This document shows positions 24,567-36,110 of a stretch of DNA of 64,000 bases, piece by piece (position 1 is the first letter of the stretch; every line of letters starts with the position of its first letter). Source of the DNA: Rhododendron vialii (lineage: Eukaryota > Streptophyta > Magnoliopsida > Ericales > Ericaceae); the NCBI RefSeq assembly GCF_030253575.1, contig NC_080561.1, forward strand, positions 24,463,564 to 24,527,563, in the 5' to 3' direction. The translations under genes were made by a program, and so were the position numbers. The notes under the pieces are model-generated. The model was not told the origin of the DNA and did no database searches. It saw only the letters and a list, made by a program, of their open reading frames with translations.

Positions 24567-25384
24567 AACAACGCTGGCCCAAAATTTTTATTTATCTCTT
24601 CATACATTATAGCAGCAAAAGTGCTGATTGTTCATGTATAATCAATTTTCTCTTAATTATTTGATGGGCTCATTCTGAATGAATTTAACTGTATAGACAT
24701 CTACTAACGAAGACTACAATTTTTGCTCACCTTTGCTCAGAGCCAGTACAAGAAAACCTAACTAGGTGGTGAAAAAATGCCCATAAAAATCAGAGAGCAA
24801 TTTTGTTCACCCTCACGAGGGCATGCTCATTCCGTGTTTCACTACCATAATCAGAACCGTTTCATGTAGTCTAAATTCATTTGTTAGGAGACTATGTAAA
24901 AATTCATCTTAATAGGCGTTTGATCAACAAGTTCAATTTTCCAGTCAAAAAATTTAAAGAAAATAAATAAACTCCTAAATGAAGCACTTATCGATATTCG
25001 ATTGAGTTAAATTTTGTCAAAGTATCCTAGAAAATGAATCTAAAAAAACTGCACGATTTCAATTAGAAAAGTGAGACACAGAATGAGCATATCCTCGCCG
25101 AGGGTGAACAAATTTGCCCCCAAGTGACATATATATAATTGCGACTTTATTATATAATTCTTTGTTAGATTATGTGAGATTTCGTAAGCTGGTTTTAGAA
25201 AAGGAATTGAACCCAAAGTTCTTCAAGGAAAACACTCACTATCAACCATTTACTAACCTCAAAATCGTTCAACCGCCTTATACTAAAGTCATTGCTACAA
25301 ATTCTTAAAGAATAATAAACATATGCACACCCTTTCCAAAATGGTCAAGGTCCTACGTACTTTAGATATTTCATTTCCTTTGAG

Positions 25385-25400
25385 TCCTATAAATAGGTTT
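25385..25400 (+). promoter_or_regulatory. TATA box of the HMA gene
   Basis: CCTATAAATAGG at about 25387-25398 lies 70 bp before the ATG chosen for the HMA gene, leaving room for a short 5' UTR. Good match to the plant TATA consensus and the only one in the immediate upstream region. Confidence 0.6.
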
Positions 25401-25467
25401 GTTTGTGTGTTTTCTTCATTGAGGAAAGATAGCACTTTTTCAAGTCATATTTCTGCTTTCCTTTGCA

Positions 25468-27661
25468 ATGAAGGTAATGAATGCTCTGTGTTAAAACCCA
25501 GCTTCAACCAAATTCAATTTAGTGAACCTTTTTCCGCTGTATATATTCAATTATTTCAAGTTCATGTTACAAATTTGTTTTTGTTTTTTTTGTTTTTAAT
25601 TTCCGAAACGTTAAATTGAGCAGAAAATAGAGTTGAAGGTCAACATTCACTGCCAAAGGTGCAGTACAGAGGTATTGCAGTCTGCTACTAAACTAACAGG
25701 TACGAACTCATGATCTAGTTCAATCTTGGCCTCTTTCAAAAGGAAAATGAATTGCGCACACTACCTATTCGGTGAAATGAATTGCACACACCCCCTATAC
25801 GATAAAATGTAATTTCACACACTCCCTATTCTAATGTCGTTCAGAATCTAGCTTGTTTTTTTTTTATCTATAAAAAAACATAGGCACAACAGGTAAATTC
25901 ATCAAATTGGATAGCATGAAAAATCATAACCGTTTCAAAATTATTGAAATTATTGTCAAGAACATTCATTTCCCAAGCATATAATGTGATTTTCAACTCA
26001 ATTGCTGAAACTCGAGATTTCTTAATTAATTCATGCTTTTTAAAACACTACATTCTGTCTGAAGTAATGTTTTGTAAATATGAAATTAACGAGTGTTTGA
26101 TGAGCTTTGAAATAAGTTAACTTGTATTTGTACTAGAGGTGACAATCTCAACCCATATTTTTCTAACCCGCCCAATCCGCCCATTTATAACCCAACCCAA
26201 CCCGTCCATATTACATAACGGGTTGATATGGGTTCAACCCATATAAACCCATATTTACATGGGTTTAGATGGGTTGAAAATGGGTTTGAATTAAAAAACC
26301 CATTCTGCACAAGAATCAGAAATTGGTTCCGTCGTTAAAGTGATCAGTGAGAAACAATCTCTCCCATAGCATTTGTACCATAAATGCAAAATTAATAAAT
26401 GCAAAATTTGGCATGTTTTGGTGCAAAATTAATAAATGCAAAATTTGGCATTTTTCCTCCCCTTTCCTGAACCGGATGGATGCATTTAGTACAGAGTATA
26501 ACGGGTTGTTTGGCTGGTGGATATACCACACGGCCGGAGATGCAATCCCCCCTCCCCTCTTCTCCGGTGTTTTTGCGTGTGAAAAATGACACCCGGATAT
26601 GGCCCTTGATTTGCTCATCTGGGATTTGTAATCCACCCTAGAGGTGGATTTACAACGACATGGGTACCCCATGGTTGGTTATGCATGGGTGTTGAAAGAC
26701 CAATTTGGCCTTGCTTTTCCTCTTGGTCACGAGACTGAGAAGAAGAGAGAAAAGAGGGGAGAAGGTCGCCGACAAATTCTAGTGACTCCACAGCAAACGG
26801 TTGCAGCTCTCTACCTCATCTTCCTCCCTCGTACTCAAGTATTGCAAACGTCGTTGTACAATTCGAGCTTGTCTTCCATTTTTGCGATCTGATTTTGCCC
26901 TGTATTGCAATTTTGAAGGAATTTGTTTCTGCGATTTTGAACTGGTGGAGTGGATGCTAGGTTTGGTTGAGAGAGAGAGACGGAGAAGGGGTTGACGTGA
27001 TGGTCAGTGGTAGCGATGGTAGCGATGGTGTCGGTGGTCGGATGATTTATAAGTTCTTGGGTTTTGGTTATGGAGGTGAGAGAGTGGGAAAGAAAGGGTA
27101 AGGTGGCTGACCGGGTGGTAGGCCAGCATTGTTTTGATTTTTGCTTCTTCTTTTTTCTCGAAAATTATATTTTTTTCTAATAAATACTCCTATAGTTTAA
27201 ACATGTATAAGATAAAATGAACTTATTTAATCCCACAATTAATAATATATGTATTTATTGTAATTATAATAAAACTAAGCTTTTTTGTTTACCACATAAC
27301 TAGGGGCAATTAAGTCATTTGACACTTTATTCCATCATATCCACCTTTCAAAATTCCTTTCTCAAAAAATCATCCAAACATTGGATTACTAATCCACCAT
27401 TCTTAGGAGGTGGGTCCACCCCTCTTACATATCCACCCTTATTAGAGCATTCACAGTGGAATAAACAAAACAAAAGGTTGCTAAAGTTAGCTATATTTGC
27501 TCAAAAAAGTTCTCACATTAGAATAACCAAACTTTACAACCTCTTAGCAACTCATCAAATTTTAACTTTTGAATAATCAAAACTAGCAACTTTTTGCTAA
27601 TAACCAAATTTAGTGATCACCACATTTTGTTAATCAAGTACACCTATCATTACACAAAAAT

Positions 27662-27706
<45 letters not shown>

Positions 27707-29571
27707 AATGTTTTCAAAAATAATTATAAAAAAACTCTTCTTACTATTCCTTTCAGAAACTTTTTCTAAAAAAAAAAAAACTGTCTTTATATGAACTTTT
27801 TTTAAAAAAACTGTTTCTTCAATTTTTTTAAAACTATTTTTTTTTAAATTGTATTTACACAAAACTGTCTTTTTACACATTTTTTTTCCATATACTATTT
27901 TTTTTATCCAACTGTTTTTAACTTAAACTGTTTTTTTCTTCCAAAATATATAATAAATTTTTTTTTTTTCAAGAACACATTTTTTTTTTATAAAAACTAT
28001 TTTTAACATAAACTAGGTTTTCAAAAGATTTACGTGAAATGAAGGGGAAAAGTTTGGAGAAAACTCAAGGAAGGAAGCAATGGACCCATTGGTTTTGATT
28101 ATGAGCAAAAATTAACCACTATGAAACTTGACATTGCTAACTTTAACAACCTCTAAATGGATAATCAAAATCTGATGTGGCATGTAAGAAGAGGAGAGAG
28201 CTTGAGTGTACTGAGCTGTCAAGAGGAAAATAATTCGATGTTGCATGTGCATGTGAGCTGAGAGAGACGAACCAAACATCTGAGGAGCAAGAGGGCAGAC
28301 TCACGCGCGTGAGGGTACGCACGCACCACGGCAGTGTGACACGTTTCCCAATACATTAACAATTGCATTGTGATGCGAGGCTTTGACCGTGTGACAATTT
28401 TTTTTGCGTTTGTTAATTTTGCGCCAAATTTTTATGGATTGTTGATTCATTCGGAAAAGAAATTTTTGGGGGTTTAAAAACGCACGAATTTCCATAGGGA
28501 CATCTAAGGTGGAACCGAATGATTACATAATTATTTATAATTACTTGCGAACAATCTTCATGATTTTTTAAGTAAATTAATAAGCTATATATTAGTTGTA
28601 AATATAAATACTAGTATTAATAAACAGGTCTGTATCGATGGCGTAATTATTAGTTGTATCGATCCCCTTCCTTGAGGAACGGTTGTTAGATATGGTTGAC
28701 GAGTCGACGACCAGTAAAACTTGGGGCAATTCTCCTTAAAAACCAGTCACTTGTGTTTGGGAAAATAACGGCCCAGGACGTGTTTTGATAATTAATACCC
28801 GCCAAGGACATGCTAAGAACATTTGTTAATGCTGAAAATGTCCTTGGAGGGTATTAATTATCAAACATGTCCTTGACCGTCATTTTTCCCTTGTGTTTCT
28901 TAGTCAAACCCATATTGAACTCATTTTCAACTCATCTAAACCCATATAAATTCAACCCATCTAAACCCATATAAATATGGGTTGATATGGATTGAGTTAT
29001 AAGTGGGCGGATTTGGACAGGTTAAAAAATATGGGTTAAAATTGTCACCTCTAATTAATACGGTTATCTATCAGGTAATATTAGCAATACATAAGTAAAT
29101 ATCAATCTAAGAGGTGCAAAATCTACTGCGTAAAGAAGTTGATTGAAGATGCGTTTTCCAAACCTAACTTCACAAAATTCGAGTTGCAATGAAGTCTTGT
29201 TTTCCAAACCTAACTTCACCAAATTTGAGTTGCAATGAAGTCGAGTTTTCCAAACCTAACTTCACCAAATCATGCGTGTATGGAAAATAAATTGTTTAAA
29301 CCCTTTGATATATAAATGCCAAAAAATATTCCTAAAATTTGGTATAGCTCTATCTTTGGAATATGATGTACACATGCTATTAAATTATTTTTGGACAGGA
29401 ATTGATCACATATCCGTGGATGGTGAGAAGGGCATTGTGACAGTAATTGGAGATGTTGATCCAGTGTTAGTCACAAGCCAAGTCAGGAAGACAGGAAAGA
29501 TAGTACAAATCATTAGTGTTAGTCCACATAGGCCTCCAGAGAAAAAGCCTTCTGATGAAAAGAAGAAGTAA
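25468..29571 (+). CDS. HMA-domain (heavy-metal-associated) protein, 3 exons
   Basis: Small cytosolic metal-binding protein of the plant HMA/HIPP-like class, thought to bind or shuttle transition metals such as copper. Coding exons: 25468-25473 (ATGAAG, then GTAATG), 25624-25699 (after GAGCAG, before GTACGA), 29399-29571 (after GGACAG; stop TAA 29569-29571). The phases fit exactly: 6+76+173 = 255 nt, 84 residues. The protein begins MKKIELKVNIHCQRC, giving the metal-site CxxC at residues 12-15, and continues GIDHISVDGEKGIVTVIGD then VSPHRPPEKK. The C-terminus is lysine-rich and lacks a CaaX box, unlike classical HIPPs. A two-codon first exon and a split HMA fold are usual for this family. Odd: intron 2 is 3.7 kb and holds transposon sequence. 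No stop or frameshift seen, so it is probably functional. Confidence 0.85.
25745..25835. repeat. Short tandem repeat in HMA intron 2
   Basis: About three degenerate copies of a roughly 34-bp unit with core AAATGAATTGC(A/G)CACACT and CCCTAT(T/A)C. Intronic; no function inferred. Confidence 0.6.
26385..26456. repeat. Tandem duplication AATTAATAAATGCAAAATTT
   Basis: Two copies of a roughly 40-bp unit with core GCAAAATTAATAAATGCAAA and TTTGGCAT within the hAT-like element. Generates short overlapping frames that have no coding meaning. Confidence 0.7.
27436..28180. mobile_element. Probable MITE-like insertion
   Basis: The left part starts GAGCATTCACAGTGGAAT and carries AGGTTGCTAAAGTTAGC; the right part carries the inverted counterpart GCTAACTTTAACAACCT and ends near GATGTGGCATG. 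Interior is T-rich with a CT microsatellite. Boundaries are approximate and no target duplication was established. Confidence 0.4.
28759..28890. mobile_element. Hairpin MITE, copy 2, with 8-bp target duplication
   Basis: Termini GGGAAAA...TTTTTCCC; arms contain ACGTGTTTTGATAATTAATA and its inverse. Flanked on both sides by TTGTGTTT (28751-28758 and 28891-28898), an 8-bp target duplication that points to the hAT superfamily. Same family as 21490-21622. Confidence 0.85.
29153..29272. repeat. 46-bp tandem repeat, ~2.6 copies
   Basis: Units start at 29153, 29199 and 29245, each with TTTTCCAAACCTAACTTCAC and GAGTTGCAATGAAGTC. Located in HMA intron 2 just after the hAT-like element and 120 bp before exon 3. 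Confidence 0.85.
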
Positions 29572-30079
29572 TTATTTCTTGTTCTTGGACATGGCCCAAT
29601 AGCTCGTTAGAGCCACACGTTTGTATGAATTTTATATACGTTTTGCATGAAATCTACAAATTTATGTGGTGGTGCTCAGGGGTTGTTGATGGTCGATTTC
29701 ACCCCATCCGGAGAGAGAGAGTTTTGTTTGGGGAGACTTGATTGTTTGTTTATGATTTTGTTGAATTACTCCAAGAATATGTGTTAATTTTTAATTTTAC
29801 TATTTTCATAGAAAAAAGGAGCTCGTGCGTATATAGTATATTAGTTTAGTCCCCAAGTGCAATTTGATAAACATAAAGGTCATAAGCACAAGAAATTTGT
29901 AAGAAGTAGTACGTAGATAGCTTCACACTACTTTTTGTGAAAAAAATTATTTTCTTTATTCGGGACAAAAATAGGTTTTTAACTTAGGGGTGGCGATAGG
30001 AGCTTTTTAAGGTTTTTGAAGTCTAATCTCCTTTTTTATCCTAAAATTTTTAAGACCTGTCCATTTAATTATACCAGGT

Positions 30080-30110
<31 letters not shown>

Positions 30111-30592
30111 TAAATGTCAATTAATTTTATTAACCAAAAAACCCATACTTTAGTTTAGCGTGTGAAGTAAAGTGTATAAAAGCAGAAGAAAAAGGAAAAA
30201 AAAAAACAACCGACTTTCAAAATAAGCACTTGGCGGAAAAAGTTCACCTCATAAGGTCCATTTTGCTGAAAAAAGCTTGGTTATAAAGGTCTACTATTGG
30301 TGATCGAGAAAATAAGCAGTAACACTCAGTTTTAGTAACCCCTACAACTATATTGCATTTACATTTGACTGAATGCAAATTAGAGCTAGTCATCAATTAC
30401 AGACTCCAGAAGAGCATCACAAACAAAAACAAAAAAATTATACAGACTGCGGATGAAAAAGAAGAAGAAGAGAACAGGACCAAGCAAATTTTCCAAAACT
30501 CCACAAAACATAACCATAGATACGAAGACTCTCGAGCCAAATAATCTCCTTTGAATTGAGATATCACAAAACTATGATATGTTATTCATACT
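29572..30592. other. HMA 3' flank, no gene seen
   Basis: Contains the probable 3' UTR of the HMA gene, then AT-rich sequence. At 30079-30110 a T run is followed directly by an uninterrupted run of about 21 G. Confidence 0.5.
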
Positions 30593-31432
30593 TGTAGGGG
30601 GCCGAAATATCCGAAGGATCACAGGGTTCACAAAGTCCAGACGGGGGAATAAAGGTTCACACGTTGTTTGATCCGTCGTCTAGCTGTCTCAGTTCATCTG
30701 TCAATAAGTCTGGGCTTCGGCCTGATGTGCCATTGGTTATCCGAAGGGTAGACGGAACCACGAGTCCTTCGCCGAACGTAGTATGCCTTATCCGAACGTA
30801 CATATACATGAGCTCGCTCGGTGATTTTACCAAACGTCCGGGGAGGGACGTCCTCTCGTTCGGCTAAGTTGTTCTTCGGAAGAGAACATTAATCACTCGG
30901 ATACTCACCATGTGTCAGAAATGGGCTCCACCGACTACAGTCAATTATGGAACCTTCCAGTAAATATCTTCTGATAAGTAAGCTGTCCGATCTGATATTC
31001 GAAGTGACATCTCTGAGTGAAGTGACCTTTCTGACGTCGACCCATGTAACTCTGTAAGATCTGGGAAGTGGTGCTCATTAAATGGCCCTACTGCAGGACG
31101 CTATCCGAGCATTACGCAACAGGTGGAAAGTAGAGCCAACTTGCTTGCTAACTTGCTCAACACTCTACTCCCTCACCTATAAATAGAAGGGTACCACCAT
31201 CAAGAAGGGGGATCAGAAAAACTTCTTCAGAACCACACTCTCCTCTTTTAGCATATTTTCGACTAAACTTTTTCTTTTTCTTTCTCCACCTACTGACTAG
31301 TTCGTCGGAGCTTCTCCCCGGAGGAACACCCCCCTTCGGTTGTGCAGGTACATCAAGACCGACGTCATCACTCACGGCTCCATACACGAAGACGACTACA
31401 CAGGATAGATCACAAAGAAATCCTCCCCCACA
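30593..31432 (+). mobile_element. Solo LTR, 840 bp, with 5-bp target duplication
   Basis: Starts TGTAGGGGG and ends CCCCCACA, giving the TG...CA ends and short inverted repeat of an LTR. Flanked by ATACT on both sides (30588-30592 and 31433-31437). A TATA box (CCTATAAATAGAAG near 31177) lies about 250 bp before the 3' end, as expected of an LTR promoter reading rightward. No internal domain remains, so the element was lost by LTR-LTR recombination. Copia or gypsy membership cannot be told from the LTR alone. Confidence 0.85.
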
Positions 31433-31451
31433 ATACTTATTATGGTTTATG

Positions 31452-31695
31452 GAGTATGTCTCGTGATACGTTTTTCAAAGCCTTTCGAGGTAGAGTTGCA
31501 AGTTGCAAAACAACCACTTCACTGCCTTCGATGCGTTTACTTATTTTCGTTGACAAAATTCGGCTCAAAAAGGATAGTGACACTTGAATTAGGCCGCCCC
31601 TGTGTACACCATTTATTCACATGTGGCGTGGGGCTTCATATTGCGATGCTTGTAACCACACAATCCAATTGCATGGACGACCATCCTGTAAACAT
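31452..31695. repeat. Dispersed direct repeat, copy B
   Basis: Counterpart of 23649-23890. It lies between the solo LTR and the Copia element; the Copia insertion site is at its right edge. Confidence 0.65.
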
Positions 31696-31703
31696 AGACC
31701 AAT

Positions 31704-32264
31704 TGTTAGGAAACTGAATCCCCAAGACCCAGTAATAATGCGTACAGATTAGACAACAGAAATTGTAAAACCCTATAAAGCGGAATTAGGGTTCTACCTC
31801 AACTCTCTGCGACACGAACGCTAGTTGAACTTGTTATAGCACGCCTTGCTATAAACCACGAATACTGCTCGACCGTACCTTACGATCTTCTATCGTATTC
31901 CCTCCACGTCTAGAATACGAACCAAGTGTGGACTCTTTCGTGATCTGTTTGCTCTCTCTATACCTGCCTCTATTTACTGAATAATAGAAGAACATCAACC
32001 TGACCTAAAGAGCATAACGTGTATATATAGGGCTACGATAGGGACCTAAAGAGTAATAAGTCTGGACTCCCAGTGTAAATAAGAAAACCTAATCCACCAG
32101 GATTCTATTTCTTATTTCACTAATTATAATTCACCCCACTACAGAATTATAATTGCACTCCCGTCCTTATCTCAATTATATTACGAGCTCCATGATATTA
32201 AATACTTATTAATCTTTCCATGTTAAGATTACAGATACCCGTTGATTAAAATAAATTACTAACA
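31704..32264 (-). repeat. 3' LTR of the Copia element
   Basis: Downstream LTR in the element's own orientation. Identical in length to the other LTR and differing by scattered substitutions. Confidence 0.95.
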
Positions 32265-35200
32265 ATTTCTCACTTAATCAACATCTTATCTTGAGACTAT
32301 CCGCTTAACTTATTCGATATGTCGGATAAAAAATCCACCTGCAGGGTTTGACATATTCAAAACTTATAAGGTTACTCAAGGGGTATCATTAATCCCTATC
32401 GGGACGTGGATTCCATTAATAATTAATAATTGTCATATACATAATGTTACGACCCAACTCACCGAGACTATTGACCATATAAAGATCTCATTCTTTAATG
32501 AATCAAAGTCAATAATATTAAATATATACCTCTAATAATTATCTTTGGATTAAGTGTATAAGCATTCATAATAGCCATGAGGTTCCAATTGTCTTATAAA
32601 GTTAGTACAAAGACAATTACTTCAATGCGGTCCCGTTCAATACACACATAGTGTACTAGTACAATGAGTTAGAACTAGACCATTCCCTGTAGTCAAGACA
32701 GACCTACTAAACATTGTACTACAGTTCTACCGATGGTGTGTCCAGTTCCATCTAAGACTGTGAACCATATCTTATATTTCACAAGACCCGATGATTTGAT
32801 CTTCTATGTGTAAGCCGAACTCTACACACCAGATCATCTACTTTGTAAAATAAAAGACACCCATGCACAACATACAATAATATTATGCAAATATTGCCCA
32901 TAAAAGATTCTCATCAAAAAGGGATAAAACTAATTAATACATAACAATATTAATTCATCATATAAAATCATAACTTTTACATAACCTCTTAACAAACTCC
33001 CACTCAGACTCAAAGTCATGCTGCCACGCATCTCACTCACATATTCCCTCTACGTGACTATTAAAAGTCTTAGTCTGTAAGCTGAATGTAAAAAGATCTA
33101 CTAGGTTATTTACTGATGCGATCTTGGACACAGCTACATCACCTCACTGAACGATCTATCGAATCAGGTGATACTTATGCTCGACGTGTTTTCCTTCTTA
33201 TGAGTCAATGGCTCCTTAGAGTTAGCAATTCCACCACTATTGTCACAATAGATGTAATAGCTAATTGCACTAAATGAATCACTTCTATAGTCATCAAGAA
33301 GTTTCTAAGCCAAACGGCCTCTCTGGCTGCTTAAGAAGCTACCACATACTCGGCCTCCATGGTGGAATCAATCAATGCACGATTGCTTGATACTCCTCCA
33401 ACTTATGGCTCCACCTCCTAAGGTAAACACATATCCCGAGGTAGATTTTCTGAAATTCCTATCTGACATAAAATCTGAGTTTGTGTACCCATGAGGTACC
33501 ATACTATCGACTGGAACACCAACATATGATCTCTAGTTCTTTTCAGATACTTGAGTATATGTTTCACTGCAGTCCAATGCTCTTGCCCTAGATTAGACTG
33601 AAATCTACTAACTATGCCAACGGCAAAACAAATATCAGGTCTAGTACACATCATAGCATACATGAGACTTCCTACTGCCAAGGCATAAGGAACTGCCTTC
33701 ATCTTCTCCATCTCCTCAGGTGCTTACGACACTGATCCTTGAATAGATTGATTCCATGTCTAAAAAGAGAGGATCCCTTTCTTGGAATCCTGTATGCTAA
33801 AACGAGCAAAGATCTCAACAATATAAGTAGCTTATGATAAACCCAACATCCTATACTTGCAATCTCACACAAGTTTAATCCTAAGGATGTGACCGGCTTC
33901 TCTCAAGTCTTTCATATCGAACTGGCTAGATAGTCACACCTTTACCGAAGACAACATTCCCACATCGTTTTCAATTAGCAGAATATCATCTACATATAGT
34001 ACCAGGAACATCACCACTTTTCCGTTGCACTTCTTCTACACACATGACTCATCCGAACATTTATCAAAATCAAAAAAAAACTTGATTGCTTGATCAAAAC
34101 GGATACTCCTAGATCTAGATGCTTGTTTGAGTCCATGAATTGACTCCTTAAGCTTGCACAACACGTGCTCTTGACCATTCGCTATGAATCCATCTGGTTC
34201 CATTATGTGGACGTAGATTTCACAGTCTTTTGCCAAAGTTCCACATCTTTACCTTCTAGTTCCTCATTGTAGTTGCAGGGTTCAGCATGTTGTTCTTCAG
34301 GGATCATATCATAAGATTCTCCCAAGAACGTATACCAATTAGGTAGGACAACAACCCTCCCACTACGATGAGGTACCGGTGTGTCAATAACTCTTTCTTG
34401 CAGTGTAACCTCCTGTACTATTGGTGTTGAAGAAGTCTTTATCGGTCCCACTCCTCTCAATTTTTTTAGAACAATCTTGCTTCTGGGCTTGTGTTCAATT
34501 ACATAGTCCTCTTCTAAGAACCGGGCATTATGGCTAACAATGACCTTCTTATCCGTAGGACTATAAAACAGTCCACCTTTCGTTCCTCTAGGGTACCCCG
34601 CAAACAAGCAAACTTCTGTCCTCAATTCCAATTTATTTGCGTTTCCATTCAGCACATGTGCTGGACTACCCCAAACCCGAACATGCTGCAGACTAGGTTT
34701 ACGCCCAGTCCATAGTTCTGTGGGTGTAGATGGTACTGACTTAGATGGTACCAAGTTAAGAATATATGTTGTTGTTTCTAGTGCATGTCCCCAAAACGAA
34801 AATTGGTAAATCTGAATAACTCATCATTGATCTCACCATATCTATAAGAGTCATATTCATTCTTTCTGCTAAACCATTTTGACGTGGATACCTGGTGCTG
34901 ATAACTGGGATGTAATCCCTTCAGTAACAAGTACTCCCTAAACTCTCCCAAGAGGTATTTGCCACCACGATCAGATCGCAGTGTCTTAAGACATTTACTC
35001 AGATGCTTCTCCGTTTCCGCTCTATACTCCCTGAATTTCTCAAAGCATTCGGACTTACAGTGCATCAAATAAATGTATCCAAACATTAAGTAATTATCAA
35101 TCAAAGTGATGAAATACTCAAAACCATCTCTTGCTTGGATATTCATAGGCCCACACAATCAAAGTGAACCAATTCCAACGGCACTTTGGCTCTATATCCT

Positions 35201-36110
35201 TTTGCTGAAAAAAGGCCTTTTAGTCATCTTACCTTCCAAATAGGATTCACAGACTGGAAGTTCCTTAACTTCTAATGAACCTAAAGGTCCATCGCTAACC
35301 AGTCTAGAAATCCTATTTAGATTAATATGACCAAGATGTAAGTGCCAAAGATACGTTTGGTTCAATTTAGAAGGCTCTTTTCTCTTACATGGTAAATTAT
35401 TAGTGTTATTCAATTCATGCAGTTGCACTGTAAGAAATATAGGATTAATAATGTAGAGATTATTCACCAATGAACCAGAATAGATAAAACGTTTATTTAA
35501 CTTAATAACCACAAAGTTACTAAAATAAACCAAATATCCATCGATCTTTAATCAACTTAGAAATTGAAAACAAGTTTCTTCTAAGTGTGAGAACATAAAG
35601 ATAATCTCTCCAAATTAAACGCAAAAAAATTCCTACTACAACTGCTGCCACTCTCGTAGCATTACCCATGTGCAGATAAATCTCTCCATCACCTAGTCTT
35701 CTGGTTTCCTGGAACCCATGCAACAAATTGCAAACATGATAAGTGGCTCCTGTATCTAAACACCAGGTACTAGTAGATAACACCACTAAACATGATTCAA
35801 CGACTAGCGAAAAGATCTATCTTGATTATTCACTTTATTGAGATAGAATAGACATTTCTTCTTCCAGTGTTCTTGTGCTTGTAGTGAAAACACTTGCCCG
35901 CAGGCTTTTCACTCTACCTTGAGGCGCGTAAACTGCCTCCACAACTGTTTTTCTGAGACTTGTTCTGCTTCTTCTTGCCTATCAGCTTAGAAGTAGAAAC
36001 CTTCTCTGCCACTAACACTGATGGTGGTTTCTTCACAACTAAAAGACCCTCAGTTGCTTGGAGTTCCTTAAGAAGTTTCGCCAAAGATAAATGCATTTTT
36101 TTCATATAAT
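32265..36110 (-). pseudogene. Copia gag-pol polyprotein remnants
   Basis: Minus-strand blocks in order: gag C-terminal tail (about 35914-36110); protease with WCLDTGATYHVCN (35520-35786); GAG-pre-integrase LWHLHLGHINLNR and CESYLEGKMTKRPF (35192-35450), where the second cysteine of the family's CxxC is Y; integrase core with SDRGGKYL (34778-35158); integrase tail VRVWGSPAHV, LFAGYPRGTKGG (34203-34754); reverse transcriptase with YVDDIL near 33965-33990; RT/RNase H connection RPDICFAVGIVSRFQ (33418-33711). Longest intact frame is 183 codons, so no functional polyprotein. Confidence 0.9.

Larger units (their letters stand above)
26134..29053. mobile_element. hAT-like non-autonomous element in HMA intron 2
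   Basis: Left end TAGAGGTGACAATC and right end ATTGTCACCTCTA form the TIR typical of plant hAT MITEs, and the subterminal regions (26150-26300; 28905-29040) are inverted copies rich in AACCCATAT/ATATGGGTT. Flanking 8-mers ATTTGTAC and ATTAATAC agree at six of eight positions, consistent with an old 8-bp target duplication. The interior holds no transposase; it contains other elements (27436-28180, 28759-28890). It could instead be two separate MITEs in opposite orientation. Confidence 0.55.
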
